A DNA stretch of 51,006 bases from Nevskiaceae bacterium (GCA_018883185.1 VEQP01000022.1:1-51006), one strand, 5' to 3'. Numbered from the stretch's first letter, positions 31,734 through 40,053 are shown. Notes: generated by a model from the sequence alone, not told the origin. Program-made: numbers and translations.

Positions 31734-32443
31734 CAGGCAGCCTCCGCAGGGCTTCTTTGCAGTTCATCGAGTGAGACCACTCGATCGAACAGGCCGCCGA
31801 GCGAGGTATCGTGGCTGACGAACAGCAGCGTAGTGCCGCGCTCAGCGCATTCGGCCATGACTAATTTCAGGAAGTCCTCGCGGGAGTCGTGATCGAGCGC
31901 CGAGGTCGGCTCATCAGCGATGAGGATTTCGGGGCTGCCCAGCAGGGCTCGCGCGGCTGCGACACGCTGCTGCTGACCGATGGACAGTTCGTTGACCGGG
32001 CTCGCAAGCAGTGCGGGATCGGCGAGACCGAGTGCGCTCAGCAGCCGTCGGCCTTCGGCGCGCGGGTCGCCGCCTTCGATGCGCTCGCGACGCGCGCGGG
32101 AGAAGCGCGTAGGCAGGGCGACATTGTCGAGCACGTCGAGATAAGGCAGGAGGTTGAACATCTGGAAAATGAACCCGAGGTGATCGCCGCGGAAGCGGTC
32201 GCGGGCCCCGGCGCCCAACACAGCCAGGTCAGTGCCGAGCAGCCTGACGTGGCCGCGCTGCGCCGTCAGCACACCACCGATGAGACCGAGCAGCGTGCTC
32301 TTGCCGCTGCCGCTTGGACCGCGCAGGAACACGCGCTCACCGCGGGCGACGCGGAATTGGTTGATCCGCAGCAGCACCGGTTTGCCAGGCCAGGCGTATT
32401 GCAGGTCTTCGACTTCGATGGCGGGGGAGGCAGGGTCGACCAT
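31733..32443 (-). CDS. ABC transporter ATP-binding protein, LolD/MacB type
   Basis: 236 residues with all ABC motifs: Walker A GPSGSGKST, Q-loop FIFQMFNLLPYLDVL, signature LSIGQQQRV (I in place of the usual G), Walker B EILIADEPTSALD and H-loop FVSHD. Closest in style to LolD/MacB ATPases that pair with FtsX-type permeases, such as the one 1 nt downstream. Cytoplasmic. A 68-nt gap with an 8-bp perfect hairpin separates it from the DUF2796 gene upstream. Confidence 0.94.
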   Translation of the reverse strand: MVDPASPAIEVEDLQYAWPGKPVLLRINQFRVARGERVFLRGPSGSGKSTLLGLIGGVLTAQRGHVRLLGTDLAVLGAGARDRFRGDHLGFIFQMFNLLPYLDVLDNVALPTRFSRARRERIEGGDPRAEGRRLLSALGLADPALLASPVNELSIGQQQRVAAARALLGSPEILIADEPTSALDHDSREDFLKLVMAECAERGTTLLFVSHDTSLGGLFDRVVSLDELQRSPAEAA

Positions 32444-32460
32444 GAGAGGATTCTAGCCGA

Positions 32461-32508
32461 AGCGCTGGCCTGCGCCGCGCACCCTCAGCGTATGGGGTGC
32501 GCAGCGCT
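32461..32508 (-). promoter_or_regulatory. Intercistronic hairpin between the DUF2796 and ATPase genes
   Basis: GCGCACCC (32477-32484) and GGGTGCGC (32495-32502) form a perfect 8-bp stem with a 10-nt loop, and AGCGCT at 32461-32466 and 32503-32508 can extend it. There is no T-run, so it is not a standard terminator. It could stabilise the upstream receptor/His-rich part of the message or attenuate the ABC genes. Confidence 0.5.
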
Positions 32509-32511
32509 CGC

Positions 32512-33066
32512 TCAGCGCAGTGCGATGCGACCGGGGGCGCTGCCGAGCTCCAGCTGTTTTTGCACGCTGCCGTTGAGCAGTGTGAACTCGACTTTTTCGA
32601 CGCCTTTCAGCCGTCGCAGCGCCCACAGTTCCACCCAAGCGAGCGATGCGGGTTGCTCGCAGCGATACAGATAGCTTGCGCGATAGTCCGGGTGCTTGGC
32701 GGTGGCTGAGGGCGGCGTGAACTCGACGCTCTGCAACCGACAGCGCGCGGTGGTCGGCACGCCGATGATGCTGGTGCCGCTCTTCAGCCACGCATTCGCC
32801 TCACTCATGACGCGCTGCTCTTCGGCCGAGCGTGCGGCGCGCTCGAAGCCCAGCACATGCAGGGCGGGTGCATTCACTTCGACGGCGAGCGAGTTACCCT
32901 CGAGCGCCACGTTGATCGTCACCTCACCATGTACGTGCTTGCCTTGTTCGAGCGATTCACCCTCATGGTCGTGATCGTGATCATGGGTCTGGCCCTGGGC
33001 TAAGGTCATGCAAGACAAGAGCATCAAGGACAGGGCGAGCCGGGTGGGGTGCCAAGGCAGTTTCAT
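32512..33066 (-). CDS. DUF2796 (ZrgA-like) His-rich periplasmic protein
   Basis: 184 residues. Signal peptide (WHPTRLALSLMLLSCMTLAQGQ) followed at once by THDHDHDHEGES and GKHVHGEV, an Asp/His cluster suited to zinc binding. The rest is a DUF2796 domain (about 40-175), with VEVNAPALHVLGFE and two Cys (ARCRLQ, LYRCEQP) that could form a disulfide. ZrgA of V. cholerae is the characterised relative and is described as a zinc-uptake periplasmic component (recalled knowledge). Lies 13 nt after the TonB receptor gene, so cotranscribed. Assignment to zinc rather than another metal is inferred. Confidence 0.87.
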   Translation of the reverse strand: MKLPWHPTRLALSLMLLSCMTLAQGQTHDHDHDHEGESLEQGKHVHGEVTINVALEGNSLAVEVNAPALHVLGFERAARSAEEQRVMSEANAWLKSGTSIIGVPTTARCRLQSVEFTPPSATAKHPDYRASYLYRCEQPASLAWVELWALRRLKGVEKVEFTLLNGSVQKQLELGSAPGRIALR

Positions 33067-33079
33067 GCAGTGTTCTCCT

Positions 33080-35116
33080 TTAAAAGGTCCATCTTAGGCT
33101 CGCGCTGACGGCGCGGCCGGCGAGTGGGGCGTAATCCTTGAGGGCCGAAGTGTGACGGCGCGCCTCTTCATCCAAAAGATTACTGCCTCGTATGAACAAA
33201 AGCACGGGTCGACCCGCAATACGCGGCCGAAGGCTGAGCTCGAGGTTCAACATCGTGTAGCCCAGGGTGCTGCGCTCGGCGGCGGCCACGCGTGTCTGAT
33301 CGTCATGCCAAATCGCCTCCAGTCCAATCCCCACCGTCTTGCCATCGAGCGACAACGCGGCGCCGAGTCGATGCGGCGGTATGAACGGCAGCGGTTCGCC
33401 GGCGCCGTCTGCGGCACGCACGAGATCGCCGAAGACGCGCAGACCGAGCGCGCCCACTGCGGTTTGCAGCAAACGCGGGCGGCTCCACTCGAGCTCGACA
33501 CCCGTGAAGCGAGCATCGCCTGCCACATAGCGCACCAGCGACAAGCCCTCGGTGTCGAGATCGTCCGGGACGACACTCGGCTTGGCGTAGAGGTAGTCGC
33601 GGTAATCGGTAATAAATACGCTGATGGCGGCGTAGGCGTCAGCAGTGTTCCAACGAACACCGAGATCGATGCTGCGACCGGTTTCGGTGCCGAGTGAGGC
33701 ATCGCCGATCTCGTAGCGTCGTACCGCCACATGCGGGCCTTCGGCGTAGAGCTCGGTGGCCGTGGGGTGACGTTCGGTCGAGGCGAGTTGCAGGCTAAGC
33801 GACAGATCCTCGCGCATCGACCAGACGGCGCCGAGTGATGCGCTGAACGAGTCGTCGGCATAATCCAGCACGGTCTGGTATTCGTACCGTGCACCCGCCT
33901 CAAGGGTCAAAGCGCCGAACTCGCGCTCCTCAAATAGAAAAAGCCCCGCATTGCGAGTCACCGACGGCGGGAGGAAGGCTTCTTCGCCTTCGGCATCGAA
34001 ATCGAGTTTGCGGACTTGGATGCCGAACGCGCCTCGCGAACCATTCGCGGTGCCGATCGCATCACCGTGTTCGCCACTCAGGCGCAGTTCGGTGCCAAGT
34101 TGCGCGTAGCGCGTGCCCACGTCCCCAGTCGGCTCGAGTTCGACGTGCTGGTAGTCGTTGCGCGAGGCGCGCAGGCGCAGCACCGTGACTGCACCGCTAG
34201 CGGGTTGCCACTCGCCGCTGAAATCCTCGCGCCGCTGCGTCATACGCAGACGAATATCGGGAGGCTCGCCCGCCTCTTCGCCAAGACCTGGCAAGCCATA
34301 TTCACTGTCATAGCGGCTTGAGGAGACACCGAACCGCTGGCGCTCGCCCACCCACGCGAGGCCGGCACCGCCACCATCGGCTTCGCCCGCCGAATTGACG
34401 AGCCGACCGCGGCTGAGATCCACAGGTTCGCCGGCGGCGATGGCATCGGCGCGTGCGGTGCTCGACCAGGCGAAACCCGGAATATGCAGATCCGCACTCC
34501 GCTGCTGGTGCGCATCGACGTGCAACTGCAGATGATCACCGAGACGGGCCGCGAGTTGACCGATCATCGCGCGCTCCAGCGCAGCGCTGTCGGCGCGAAC
34601 CTCAAGGCCACCTTGCAGCGTCTGCTCGAGCCTCTCGATCGGAATGCGAGGCGTGATGACGTTGATCGCGCCCGCTGCGGCGGCGTTACCGAACATCAAG
34701 GCCGCCGGTCCCCGCACGACCTCGATGCGCTCGGCGAGCAAGGGGTCGAGCGTGACCGCGTGATCATCCGAGAGTGCCGCCGCATCGAGGGTGTCGGCGC
34801 CATCCTGATACGTCTGCACGCGCAGGCCCCCCTGACCGCGGATGATCGGGCGACTCGCGAGGGGTCCGAAGGAACTCGCCGAGAGTCCTGGCTGCGATGC
34901 GAGAGTCTCGCCTAGGCTCGCCGCGCGAGCGCGGAGCAGAGACTCGCCGCTTAAGGCGAACACCGGCTGCGCCGTCAGCAATGCCGCCTTGCGCAGTGGG
35001 GTCGCGGTGATCACCACCTCCTCGAGTACTTCGATTTCGCGAGCGAGGTCGGCTGCGGGCGAAGTGGCAGAGCCGCTGATCGCGACCGCAACGAGCAGGC
35101 GAAGGGTGGTGGTCAT
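33080..35116 (-). CDS. TonB-dependent outer-membrane receptor, ZnuD-like
   Basis: 678 residues from ATG 35116, with GGAG at 8-nt spacing. Signal peptide (TTTLRLLVAVAISGSATSPAA), a TonB box EEVVITATP, a plug domain (about 45-165; IIRGQGGLRVQTYQDGADTLDAAALSDDHAVTLD) and a 22-strand barrel ending in aromatic F (ASLRWTF). The plug wording and the C-terminal HTSALKDYAPLAGRAV motif are typical of the ZnuD subfamily of zinc receptors. The long His/Asp/Cys-rich loop of Neisseria ZnuD after YGLP is absent here (YGLPGLGEEAGEPPD). First gene of the minus-strand zinc-type run; a Zur-like operator lies 25 nt upstream. Confidence 0.88.
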   Translation of the reverse strand: MTTTLRLLVAVAISGSATSPAADLAREIEVLEEVVITATPLRKAALLTAQPVFALSGESLLRARAASLGETLASQPGLSASSFGPLASRPIIRGQGGLRVQTYQDGADTLDAAALSDDHAVTLDPLLAERIEVVRGPAALMFGNAAAAGAINVITPRIPIERLEQTLQGGLEVRADSAALERAMIGQLAARLGDHLQLHVDAHQQRSADLHIPGFAWSSTARADAIAAGEPVDLSRGRLVNSAGEADGGGAGLAWVGERQRFGVSSSRYDSEYGLPGLGEEAGEPPDIRLRMTQRREDFSGEWQPASGAVTVLRLRASRNDYQHVELEPTGDVGTRYAQLGTELRLSGEHGDAIGTANGSRGAFGIQVRKLDFDAEGEEAFLPPSVTRNAGLFLFEEREFGALTLEAGARYEYQTVLDYADDSFSASLGAVWSMREDLSLSLQLASTERHPTATELYAEGPHVAVRRYEIGDASLGTETGRSIDLGVRWNTADAYAAISVFITDYRDYLYAKPSVVPDDLDTEGLSLVRYVAGDARFTGVELEWSRPRLLQTAVGALGLRVFGDLVRAADGAGEPLPFIPPHRLGAALSLDGKTVGIGLEAIWHDDQTRVAAAERSTLGYTMLNLELSLRPRIAGRPVLLFIRGSNLLDEEARRHTSALKDYAPLAGRAVSASLRWTF

Positions 35117-35140
35117 GCCGGAGTCTCCAGGGGTTCGGGA

Positions 35141-35153
35141 GTTATACAATAAC
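35141..35153 (-). promoter_or_regulatory. Candidate Zur operator upstream of the TonB receptor
   Basis: GTTATACAATAAC is a near-palindrome (GTTAT-ACA-ATAAC) that matches the gammaproteobacterial Zur core GTTATAnTATAAC at 12 of 13 positions. The flanks of the 23-bp E. coli consensus are not conserved. A perfect right half-site, TATAACAT, lies at 35165-35172. Placed 25-37 nt before the receptor start, where Zn-bound Zur would block transcription. No zur gene is in the window. Confidence 0.6.
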
Positions 35154-35245
35154 AAACAGTACTATATAACATCACAGATGAGGTTAGCCGTACAGACCCT
35201 GAACGGCGTACCCAGTGTCGGCATCGCTGGCGGATAATCCGGCGC

Positions 35246-36247
35246 ATGAAGTTGGGTCTCGACACGTTGGGAACACACCTGCAAGGGGGGCGCTTGGCGC
35301 CGGCCTACCTCGTCTCGGGCGACGAAGCCTTGCTGGTGGGCGAGGCGGTCGACGCTCTGCGCCAAGTGGCCCGGCAGCAGGGCTACACCGAGCGTGAGGT
35401 GCACTTTCCCGAGCGTGCCGGCGACTGGGCCCAGATCGATGCCTCCGCGGGTTCGCTGTCGCTGTTCGGCGATCGGCGGATTCTCGAGGTGCGCTTTTCG
35501 GGCAAGGCCGGCAAGGACGGCGGCGCGGTGCTGCAGCGGTTGATTGAGACCGCTGGCAGTGACACGTTGCTGCTCGTCATCACGCCCCGTCTGGACTCTG
35601 CCGTGCAGAACACCGCCTGGGTGAAGCAACTCGAAGCGCGCGGTGTGTGGCTACCGGTGTGGGATGTCGGGCCGCGACAACTTGAGGCGTGGCTCATGCA
35701 GCGCTGTCGCAAGGCGGGTCTCGAACCCACGAGCGACGCCGTCGCCTTGCTCGCCACGCGTGTCGAGGGCAACTTGCTCGCAGCGCAGCAAGAAATCGAG
35801 AAGCTTGCGTTGTTGTTGCCGCCAGGCAAGGTGGATGCCCCGGCCGTACTAGAGGCGGTGGCGCCGAGCGCACGCTACGACGTGTTTACGCTGGGCGAAG
35901 CGGTGCTGGTGGGCGATGCGGTGCGTGCGCTGCGCATCGTGGCGGGCCTGCGTGGCGAGGGCATCGAGCCGACGCTGGTGCTGTGGTCGATCACCCGCGA
36001 GTTGCGAAATCTTTGGTTTCTGCGCCGCGGCGACGATCTGTCGCGACGTGCCGGACCGCGCTTGCCGCCGCAACAGCTGGCTGCACTCGAGCGAGCACGC
36101 CCCCGCGCTCAAAAACTGCCGTTTGCGCGGCTTGCCTCACGCGCGTTGCGCGCCGATCGCATGATCAAGGGCCGGCTGGCGGGCGACCCGTGGGATGAAC
36201 TGTCGCTGCTGTGTGCGGAATTTTGCGGGATGCGACCGTTGCGATGA
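35246..36247 (+). CDS. holA: DNA polymerase III delta subunit
   Basis: 333 residues, usual length. HolA is the clamp-loader wrench that opens the beta clamp. Landmarks: PAYLVSGDEALLVGEAVDALR, TEREVHFPE, SLSLFGDRRILEVRF and the collar domain with SARYDVFTLGEAVLVGD and LVLWSITRELRNLWFL. No Shine-Dalgarno precedes ATG 35246, while GATAAT lies 7 nt upstream (35233-35238), so a leaderless message is possible. Divergent from the TonB receptor; its 3' end overlaps nadD (ATGA). Confidence 0.95.
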   Translation: MKLGLDTLGTHLQGGRLAPAYLVSGDEALLVGEAVDALRQVARQQGYTEREVHFPERAGDWAQIDASAGSLSLFGDRRILEVRFSGKAGKDGGAVLQRLIETAGSDTLLLVITPRLDSAVQNTAWVKQLEARGVWLPVWDVGPRQLEAWLMQRCRKAGLEPTSDAVALLATRVEGNLLAAQQEIEKLALLLPPGKVDAPAVLEAVAPSARYDVFTLGEAVLVGDAVRALRIVAGLRGEGIEPTLVLWSITRELRNLWFLRRGDDLSRRAGPRLPPQQLAALERARPRAQKLPFARLASRALRADRMIKGRLAGDPWDELSLLCAEFCGMRPLR

Positions 36248-36888
36248 ACGCATCGCCCATCGGTATCTTTGGCGGCACCTTCGATCCCATCCACTTTGGA
36301 CATTTGCGCACGGGCTTCGAGTTGCTGCACACGCTAAGTCTCGGCGAAATGCGCTGGATTCCTGCGGGCAATCCCGGACATCGCGCTGCGCCGCTCGCGG
36401 CTGCGACGCTGCGTCTCGAGATGGTGCGTGCGGCGACCGTCGATCAGCCTGGTTTCGTGGTCGATGATCGCGAGATTCGCCGCACAGGAATCACCTACAC
36501 GGTCGATACGCTCGGCGAATTGCGTCGCGAGTTCCCGCAACGGCCGTTATGCCTGATTCTGGGCATGGACGCCTTCATCGGTTTCGAGTCCTGGCATCGC
36601 TGGCGAGAGGTTCTCGAGTACGCACACCTCGTGGTCGCGCATCGCCCGGGTTGGCAGACGCCGCAGACGGGGACGCTCGCCTCGCTGCTCGAGTCCCGCG
36701 CGGCGAAAGAGATCGATGAATTACACACAACGCCAGCGGGGCTGATTCGTGTGCAGGAGGTGACCCAGCTCGAAATTTCCTCGAGTGATTTGCGGGCCAT
36801 CATCACCTCCGGGCGCGACCCGCGTTTTCTCGTGCCCGATGCCGTCTGCGAGATCATCCGCCGGACGCAGTGCTATGCTCGTCCCTAA
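36244..36888 (+). CDS. nadD: Nicotinate-mononucleotide adenylyltransferase
   Basis: 214 residues from ATG 36244, overlapping the holA stop. NadD makes nicotinic acid adenine dinucleotide from NaMN and ATP. The nucleotidyltransferase motif GIFGGTFDPIHFGHLR near the N-terminus and the C-terminal ISSSDLRA motif are intact, with GMDAFIGFESWHRW in between. The holA-nadD-rsfS order is ancestral in gammaproteobacteria. Confidence 0.96.
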   Translation: MNASPIGIFGGTFDPIHFGHLRTGFELLHTLSLGEMRWIPAGNPGHRAAPLAAATLRLEMVRAATVDQPGFVVDDREIRRTGITYTVDTLGELRREFPQRPLCLILGMDAFIGFESWHRWREVLEYAHLVVAHRPGWQTPQTGTLASLLESRAAKEIDELHTTPAGLIRVQEVTQLEISSSDLRAIITSGRDPRFLVPDAVCEIIRRTQCYARP

Positions 36889-36917
36889 TTATCTTTCGAG
36901 GAGTTGAACAACCCCGC

Positions 36918-37397
36918 ATGAAGACACCGAGCAAGACCGTTGCCGCCAAGCCTCGCGCCAAGACCCGTCGACCTGCCCCGAAGCGCGCTGCCCCGGCAGC
37001 CCGCAAATCCAGCAATCTGCCTCGTGCATTGCCCATCGTTGAAGCCGCGCTCGCGGACATGAAGGCGGTGGACGTGCGCGTCATCGACGTGCGCGGCCTG
37101 AGTGACGTCGCCGATTACATGGTGGTCGCGAGCGGCACGTCGGATCGGCACCTGCGTTCGGTAGCGGATCGCGTGGTGCAGATGGCCAAGGCCGCGGGTC
37201 AACGACCACTTGGCGTCGAAGGCCAGCAGCAGGGCGAGTGGGTGCTTGTCGATCTGCCTGATGTGATGGTGCACATCATGCTGCCGCGCACGCGCGAGTT
37301 GTATCAACTCGAACAATTGTGGGACGCCCCACGAAAAGAGCCTGTCGCGGCCCCTCGTCCCGTCAAGCGTCGCCGTCCTGCCGCGACCCTCAGCTGA
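36918..37397 (+). CDS. rsfS: Ribosomal silencing factor RsfS with basic tails
   Basis: 159 residues from ATG 36918 (AGGAG about 14 nt upstream); E. coli RsfS is about 105. The DUF143 core occupies about residues 35-140: DVRVIDVRGLSDVADYMVVASGTSDRH, LGVEGQQQGEWVLVDLPDVMVHIMLPRTRELYQLEQLW. RsfS binds uL14 and blocks subunit joining. It is flanked by an N-terminal Lys/Ala/Pro-rich arm (about 35 residues, KTVAAKPRAKTRRPAPKR) and a short basic C-terminal arm (RPVKRRRPAATLS). Confidence 0.94.
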   Translation: MKTPSKTVAAKPRAKTRRPAPKRAAPAARKSSNLPRALPIVEAALADMKAVDVRVIDVRGLSDVADYMVVASGTSDRHLRSVADRVVQMAKAAGQRPLGVEGQQQGEWVLVDLPDVMVHIMLPRTRELYQLEQLWDAPRKEPVAAPRPVKRRRPAATLS

Positions 37398-37424
37398 CGG
37401 TCCAGGCGAGCGAAGGATCCCGCC

Positions 37425-37895
37425 GTGCGGCTGCGCATCATCGCCGTAGGCGCGCGCCAGCCGGCGTGGGTCGATGCTGCAGTCGACGAATATCTCAAGC
37501 GGATCCGTGCCCCCTGGCGCTGCGAGTTGTGTGTCGTAGAGGCGGCAACCCGTAGCGCCACGCGTAGTGCCGATGCCGCGCGCGACAAGGAAGGCGAGAA
37601 AGTGCTCGCGGCCGTCAAGGATCGCGAGCGCCTGATCCTGCTCGACGAGACGGGCAAGAGCTTCGGCACACGCGATTTGGCAAACCGACTCGAGCGACTC
37701 TCGCGCGAGGCACCTGATCTGGCGTTATTGATCGGTGGTCCCGATGGTCACGCCACGGCGGTACGCACGCGGGCGATCGAGAGTTGGTCGCTCTCGCCGC
37801 TGACGCTGCCGCACGGGCTCGCACGCGTGATGCTGGTCGAACAGCTCTATCGGGCACAGACCGTATTGCTCGGTCACCCGTATCATCGCGAATGA
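37425..37895 (+). CDS. rlmH: 23S rRNA pseudouridine1915 N3-methyltransferase RlmH
   Basis: 156 residues starting at GTG 37425 (GGA at 37415). SPOUT methyltransferase with LLDETGKSFGTRDLA, the SAM knot LALLIGGPDGH and the C-terminal LPHGLARVMLVEQLYRAQTVLLGHPYHRE. It methylates pseudouridine 1915 in helix 69 of 70S ribosomes. The stop overlaps the next gene (ATGA). Confidence 0.96.
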   Translation: MRLRIIAVGARQPAWVDAAVDEYLKRIRAPWRCELCVVEAATRSATRSADAARDKEGEKVLAAVKDRERLILLDETGKSFGTRDLANRLERLSREAPDLALLIGGPDGHATAVRTRAIESWSLSPLTLPHGLARVMLVEQLYRAQTVLLGHPYHRE

Positions 37896-38533
37896 GCAGC
37901 GAATCGCGAATGACTATTGAATCCTCCGCCCCCGTGCTCTGTCTCGCCTCGGCATCGCCACGACGCCGTGAACTGCTGTGGCAAATCGGTGTGCCGCACC
38001 TCGTGCAGCCCGCCGATCTCGATGAGCGCTGTGCGCCGAATGAGTCGCCGGCCGATTACGTCGCACGACTTGCAAGGGCCAAGGCGCAGGCGATCCATGC
38101 CGCGCGAACCCGCGAGGCATCGCATGCGGTAGCGGATCTGCCTGTACTCGGCGCCGATACCACCGTCAGCATCGACGGCTTGATCCTCGGTAAACCAGCC
38201 GATCGTGCTGCGTTGCACGCGATGCTCGGGCGCTTGTCGGCGCGCGAGCACGAAGTCTGGTCGGCTGTGGCGCTTGTCGGCGCGAGCGGCGTGGACACGC
38301 GCCTCTCGTGCACGCGGGTCAAATTCCGGGCGCTGCAAGCGGCGGAGATCGATCGCTACTGGCAGAGCGGCGAGCCCTGTGACAAAGCGGGCGGTTACGC
38401 AATCCAAGGTTTGGGTGCGGTGTTCGTCGAGCGGATCGAGGGCAGCTTCTCCGGTGTGGTCGGACTGCCGCTCGCCGAGACGGCTGCGATGCTGGTCGCC
38501 GCCGGCGTGCCGCTGTGGCAGGCTGGGGCATGA
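37892..38533 (+). CDS. maf: Maf-family nucleoside triphosphate pyrophosphatase (YhdE-like)
   Basis: 213 residues from ATG 37892, which overlaps the rlmH stop; ATG 37910 would remove six residues. Maf signature LASASPRRRELL near the N-terminus, LGADTTVSIDGLILGKP in the centre and CDKAGGYAIQGLGAVFVERIEGSFSGVVGLP near the C-terminus. These enzymes hydrolyse non-canonical or methylated NTPs; the YhdE branch prefers dTTP/UTP. Overlaps rng (ATGA), as in Pseudomonas and Xanthomonas. Confidence 0.93.
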   Translation: MSSESRMTIESSAPVLCLASASPRRRELLWQIGVPHLVQPADLDERCAPNESPADYVARLARAKAQAIHAARTREASHAVADLPVLGADTTVSIDGLILGKPADRAALHAMLGRLSAREHEVWSAVALVGASGVDTRLSCTRVKFRALQAAEIDRYWQSGEPCDKAGGYAIQGLGAVFVERIEGSFSGVVGLPLAETAAMLVAAGVPLWQAGA

Positions 38534-40053
38534 GCGCCGAAATCTTCATCAACGTGGCTCCGCGTGAGGTACGCGCTGCGCTGCTTGAGGGGGGTGTGCT
38601 GCAGGAAGTGTTCATCGAGCGCGAAAGTCGTCGTGGCATCGTCGGCAACATCTACAAGGGTCGAGTGACGCGGGTATTGCCCGGCATGCAGGCCGCATTC
38701 GTCGACGTTGGCCTTGCGCGTACGGCCTTCCTGCACGCCACCGACATCGTCAGCGCCGACTCGCACTTCGATGCGCAGAGCGTGGCGGCGGCGGGTACCT
38801 CGGGAGGGCCTTCCGGTGTGCCATCGACGGCGCTGCGTGAGCATGAGATCGACATCCGGCGCCTCGTGAGCGGCGGGGACGACATCGTCGTGCAGGTGGT
38901 GAAGGATCCGATGGGCGCTAAAGGTGCCAGGCTGACGACCTTCATTTCCTTGCCTTCGCGCTACCTCGTCTTTATGCCTCGCGGTCGTGGCCTCGGCATC
39001 TCGGCGCGCATCGAGTCCGAACCCGAGCGCGCGCGACTGCGCGAACTCATGCAAGGGCTGGTACGCGAGGGACACCCGGGCGGTTACATCGTGCGTACGG
39101 CCGCCGAGGGGGTGGATGCGGCACGACTCGCTGCTGATCTCGCCTATCTCGAGCGGCTGTGGGGTCACGTCCGCGAGCGCTCGCTGATGGCCAGCCCGGG
39201 CGAACTCGTGCATGAGGATCTGCCGCTCGGCATGCGGGTGCTGCGCGATGAGCTCGCCCGCGGCGTCGAGCGTGTGCTCGTCGATGACGCGGCCGAGCTC
39301 GCTCGGTTGCAGCAGTTCGTCAATGATTTCATTCCCGAGGGTGCGCCGCGGCTCGAGTTGCATGCCGGGCCGCGACCGATCTTCGATCTGCACGGCATCG
39401 AGGAGGAGATCAATCGCGCGCTCGAGCGCAAAGTCACCCTGAAATCGGGCGGCTACTTGGTCATCGACCAGACCGAATCGATGACTACCATCGACGTCAA
39501 CACTGGCGGATTCGTCGGCCATCGCAATCTCGAGGACACGATCTTTCGTACCAATCTCGAGGCGGCGGTGGCGATCGCGCGGCAACTGCGCCTGCGCAAT
39601 CTCGGCGGCATCATCATCATCGACTTCATCGATATGCGCGACGAGGCGCATCGGCAGCAGGTGCTCGAGGCGTTCGAGCGCGCCTTGCAGCCCGATCATG
39701 CGCAGACGGAGGTGGCACCGATCTCTCCGCTGGGCCTCGTCGAGATGACCCGCAAGCGCACCCGCGAAAGTCTCGAGCATTTGTTGTGTGTCGCCTGCCC
39801 CACCTGTGAGGGCCACGGCTCGATTCGCTCGGCCGAGACGGTGTGCCAGGACATCTTCCGAGAGATCCTGCGGCAGGCGCGGCAATTCAGCAGCCGCGAG
39901 TTGCTGGTGCTTGCCCACCAGGATGTGGTGGAGCGGCTGCTCGGCGAAGAGTCGGCAGTGCTTGGCGAGCTCGAGACTGCGGTGGGGCGACCGATCCGGC
40001 TGCAGGCTGAGAGCCTCTACGACATCGATCGTTACGACGTGGTGCTGGTCTAG
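38530..40053 (+). CDS. rng: Ribonuclease G
   Basis: 507 residues from ATG 38530, overlapping the maf stop. RNase E/G family endoribonuclease: S1 domain (about 35-130; GNIYKGRVTRVLPGMQAAFVDVGLARTAFLH), catalytic core with IDVNTGGFVGHRNLEDTIFRTNLEAA and IIIIDFIDM (magnesium-binding Asp residues), and the Zn-link CVACPTCEGHG. No long C-terminal degradosome scaffold, which distinguishes it from RNase E. It processes 16S rRNA 5' ends. Only 10 nt separate it from the nitrilase gene; yhdP is not present. Confidence 0.95.
   Translation: MSAEIFINVAPREVRAALLEGGVLQEVFIERESRRGIVGNIYKGRVTRVLPGMQAAFVDVGLARTAFLHATDIVSADSHFDAQSVAAAGTSGGPSGVPSTALREHEIDIRRLVSGGDDIVVQVVKDPMGAKGARLTTFISLPSRYLVFMPRGRGLGISARIESEPERARLRELMQGLVREGHPGGYIVRTAAEGVDAARLAADLAYLERLWGHVRERSLMASPGELVHEDLPLGMRVLRDELARGVERVLVDDAAELARLQQFVNDFIPEGAPRLELHAGPRPIFDLHGIEEEINRALERKVTLKSGGYLVIDQTESMTTIDVNTGGFVGHRNLEDTIFRTNLEAAVAIARQLRLRNLGGIIIIDFIDMRDEAHRQQVLEAFERALQPDHAQTEVAPISPLGLVEMTRKRTRESLEHLLCVACPTCEGHGSIRSAETVCQDIFREILRQARQFSSRELLVLAHQDVVERLLGEESAVLGELETAVGRPIRLQAESLYDIDRYDVVLV

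Noticed and set aside
33080-35116. Siderophore or vitamin B12 receptor
   Set aside because: Plug and C-terminal motifs fit ZnuD-like receptors better, and the neighbouring DUF2796, DUF3299 and Zur-like site point to zinc. Not proved.
38395-39918. 507-codon open frame antisense to rng
   Set aside because: Shadow of the RNase G gene, with no ribosome-binding site or domain.
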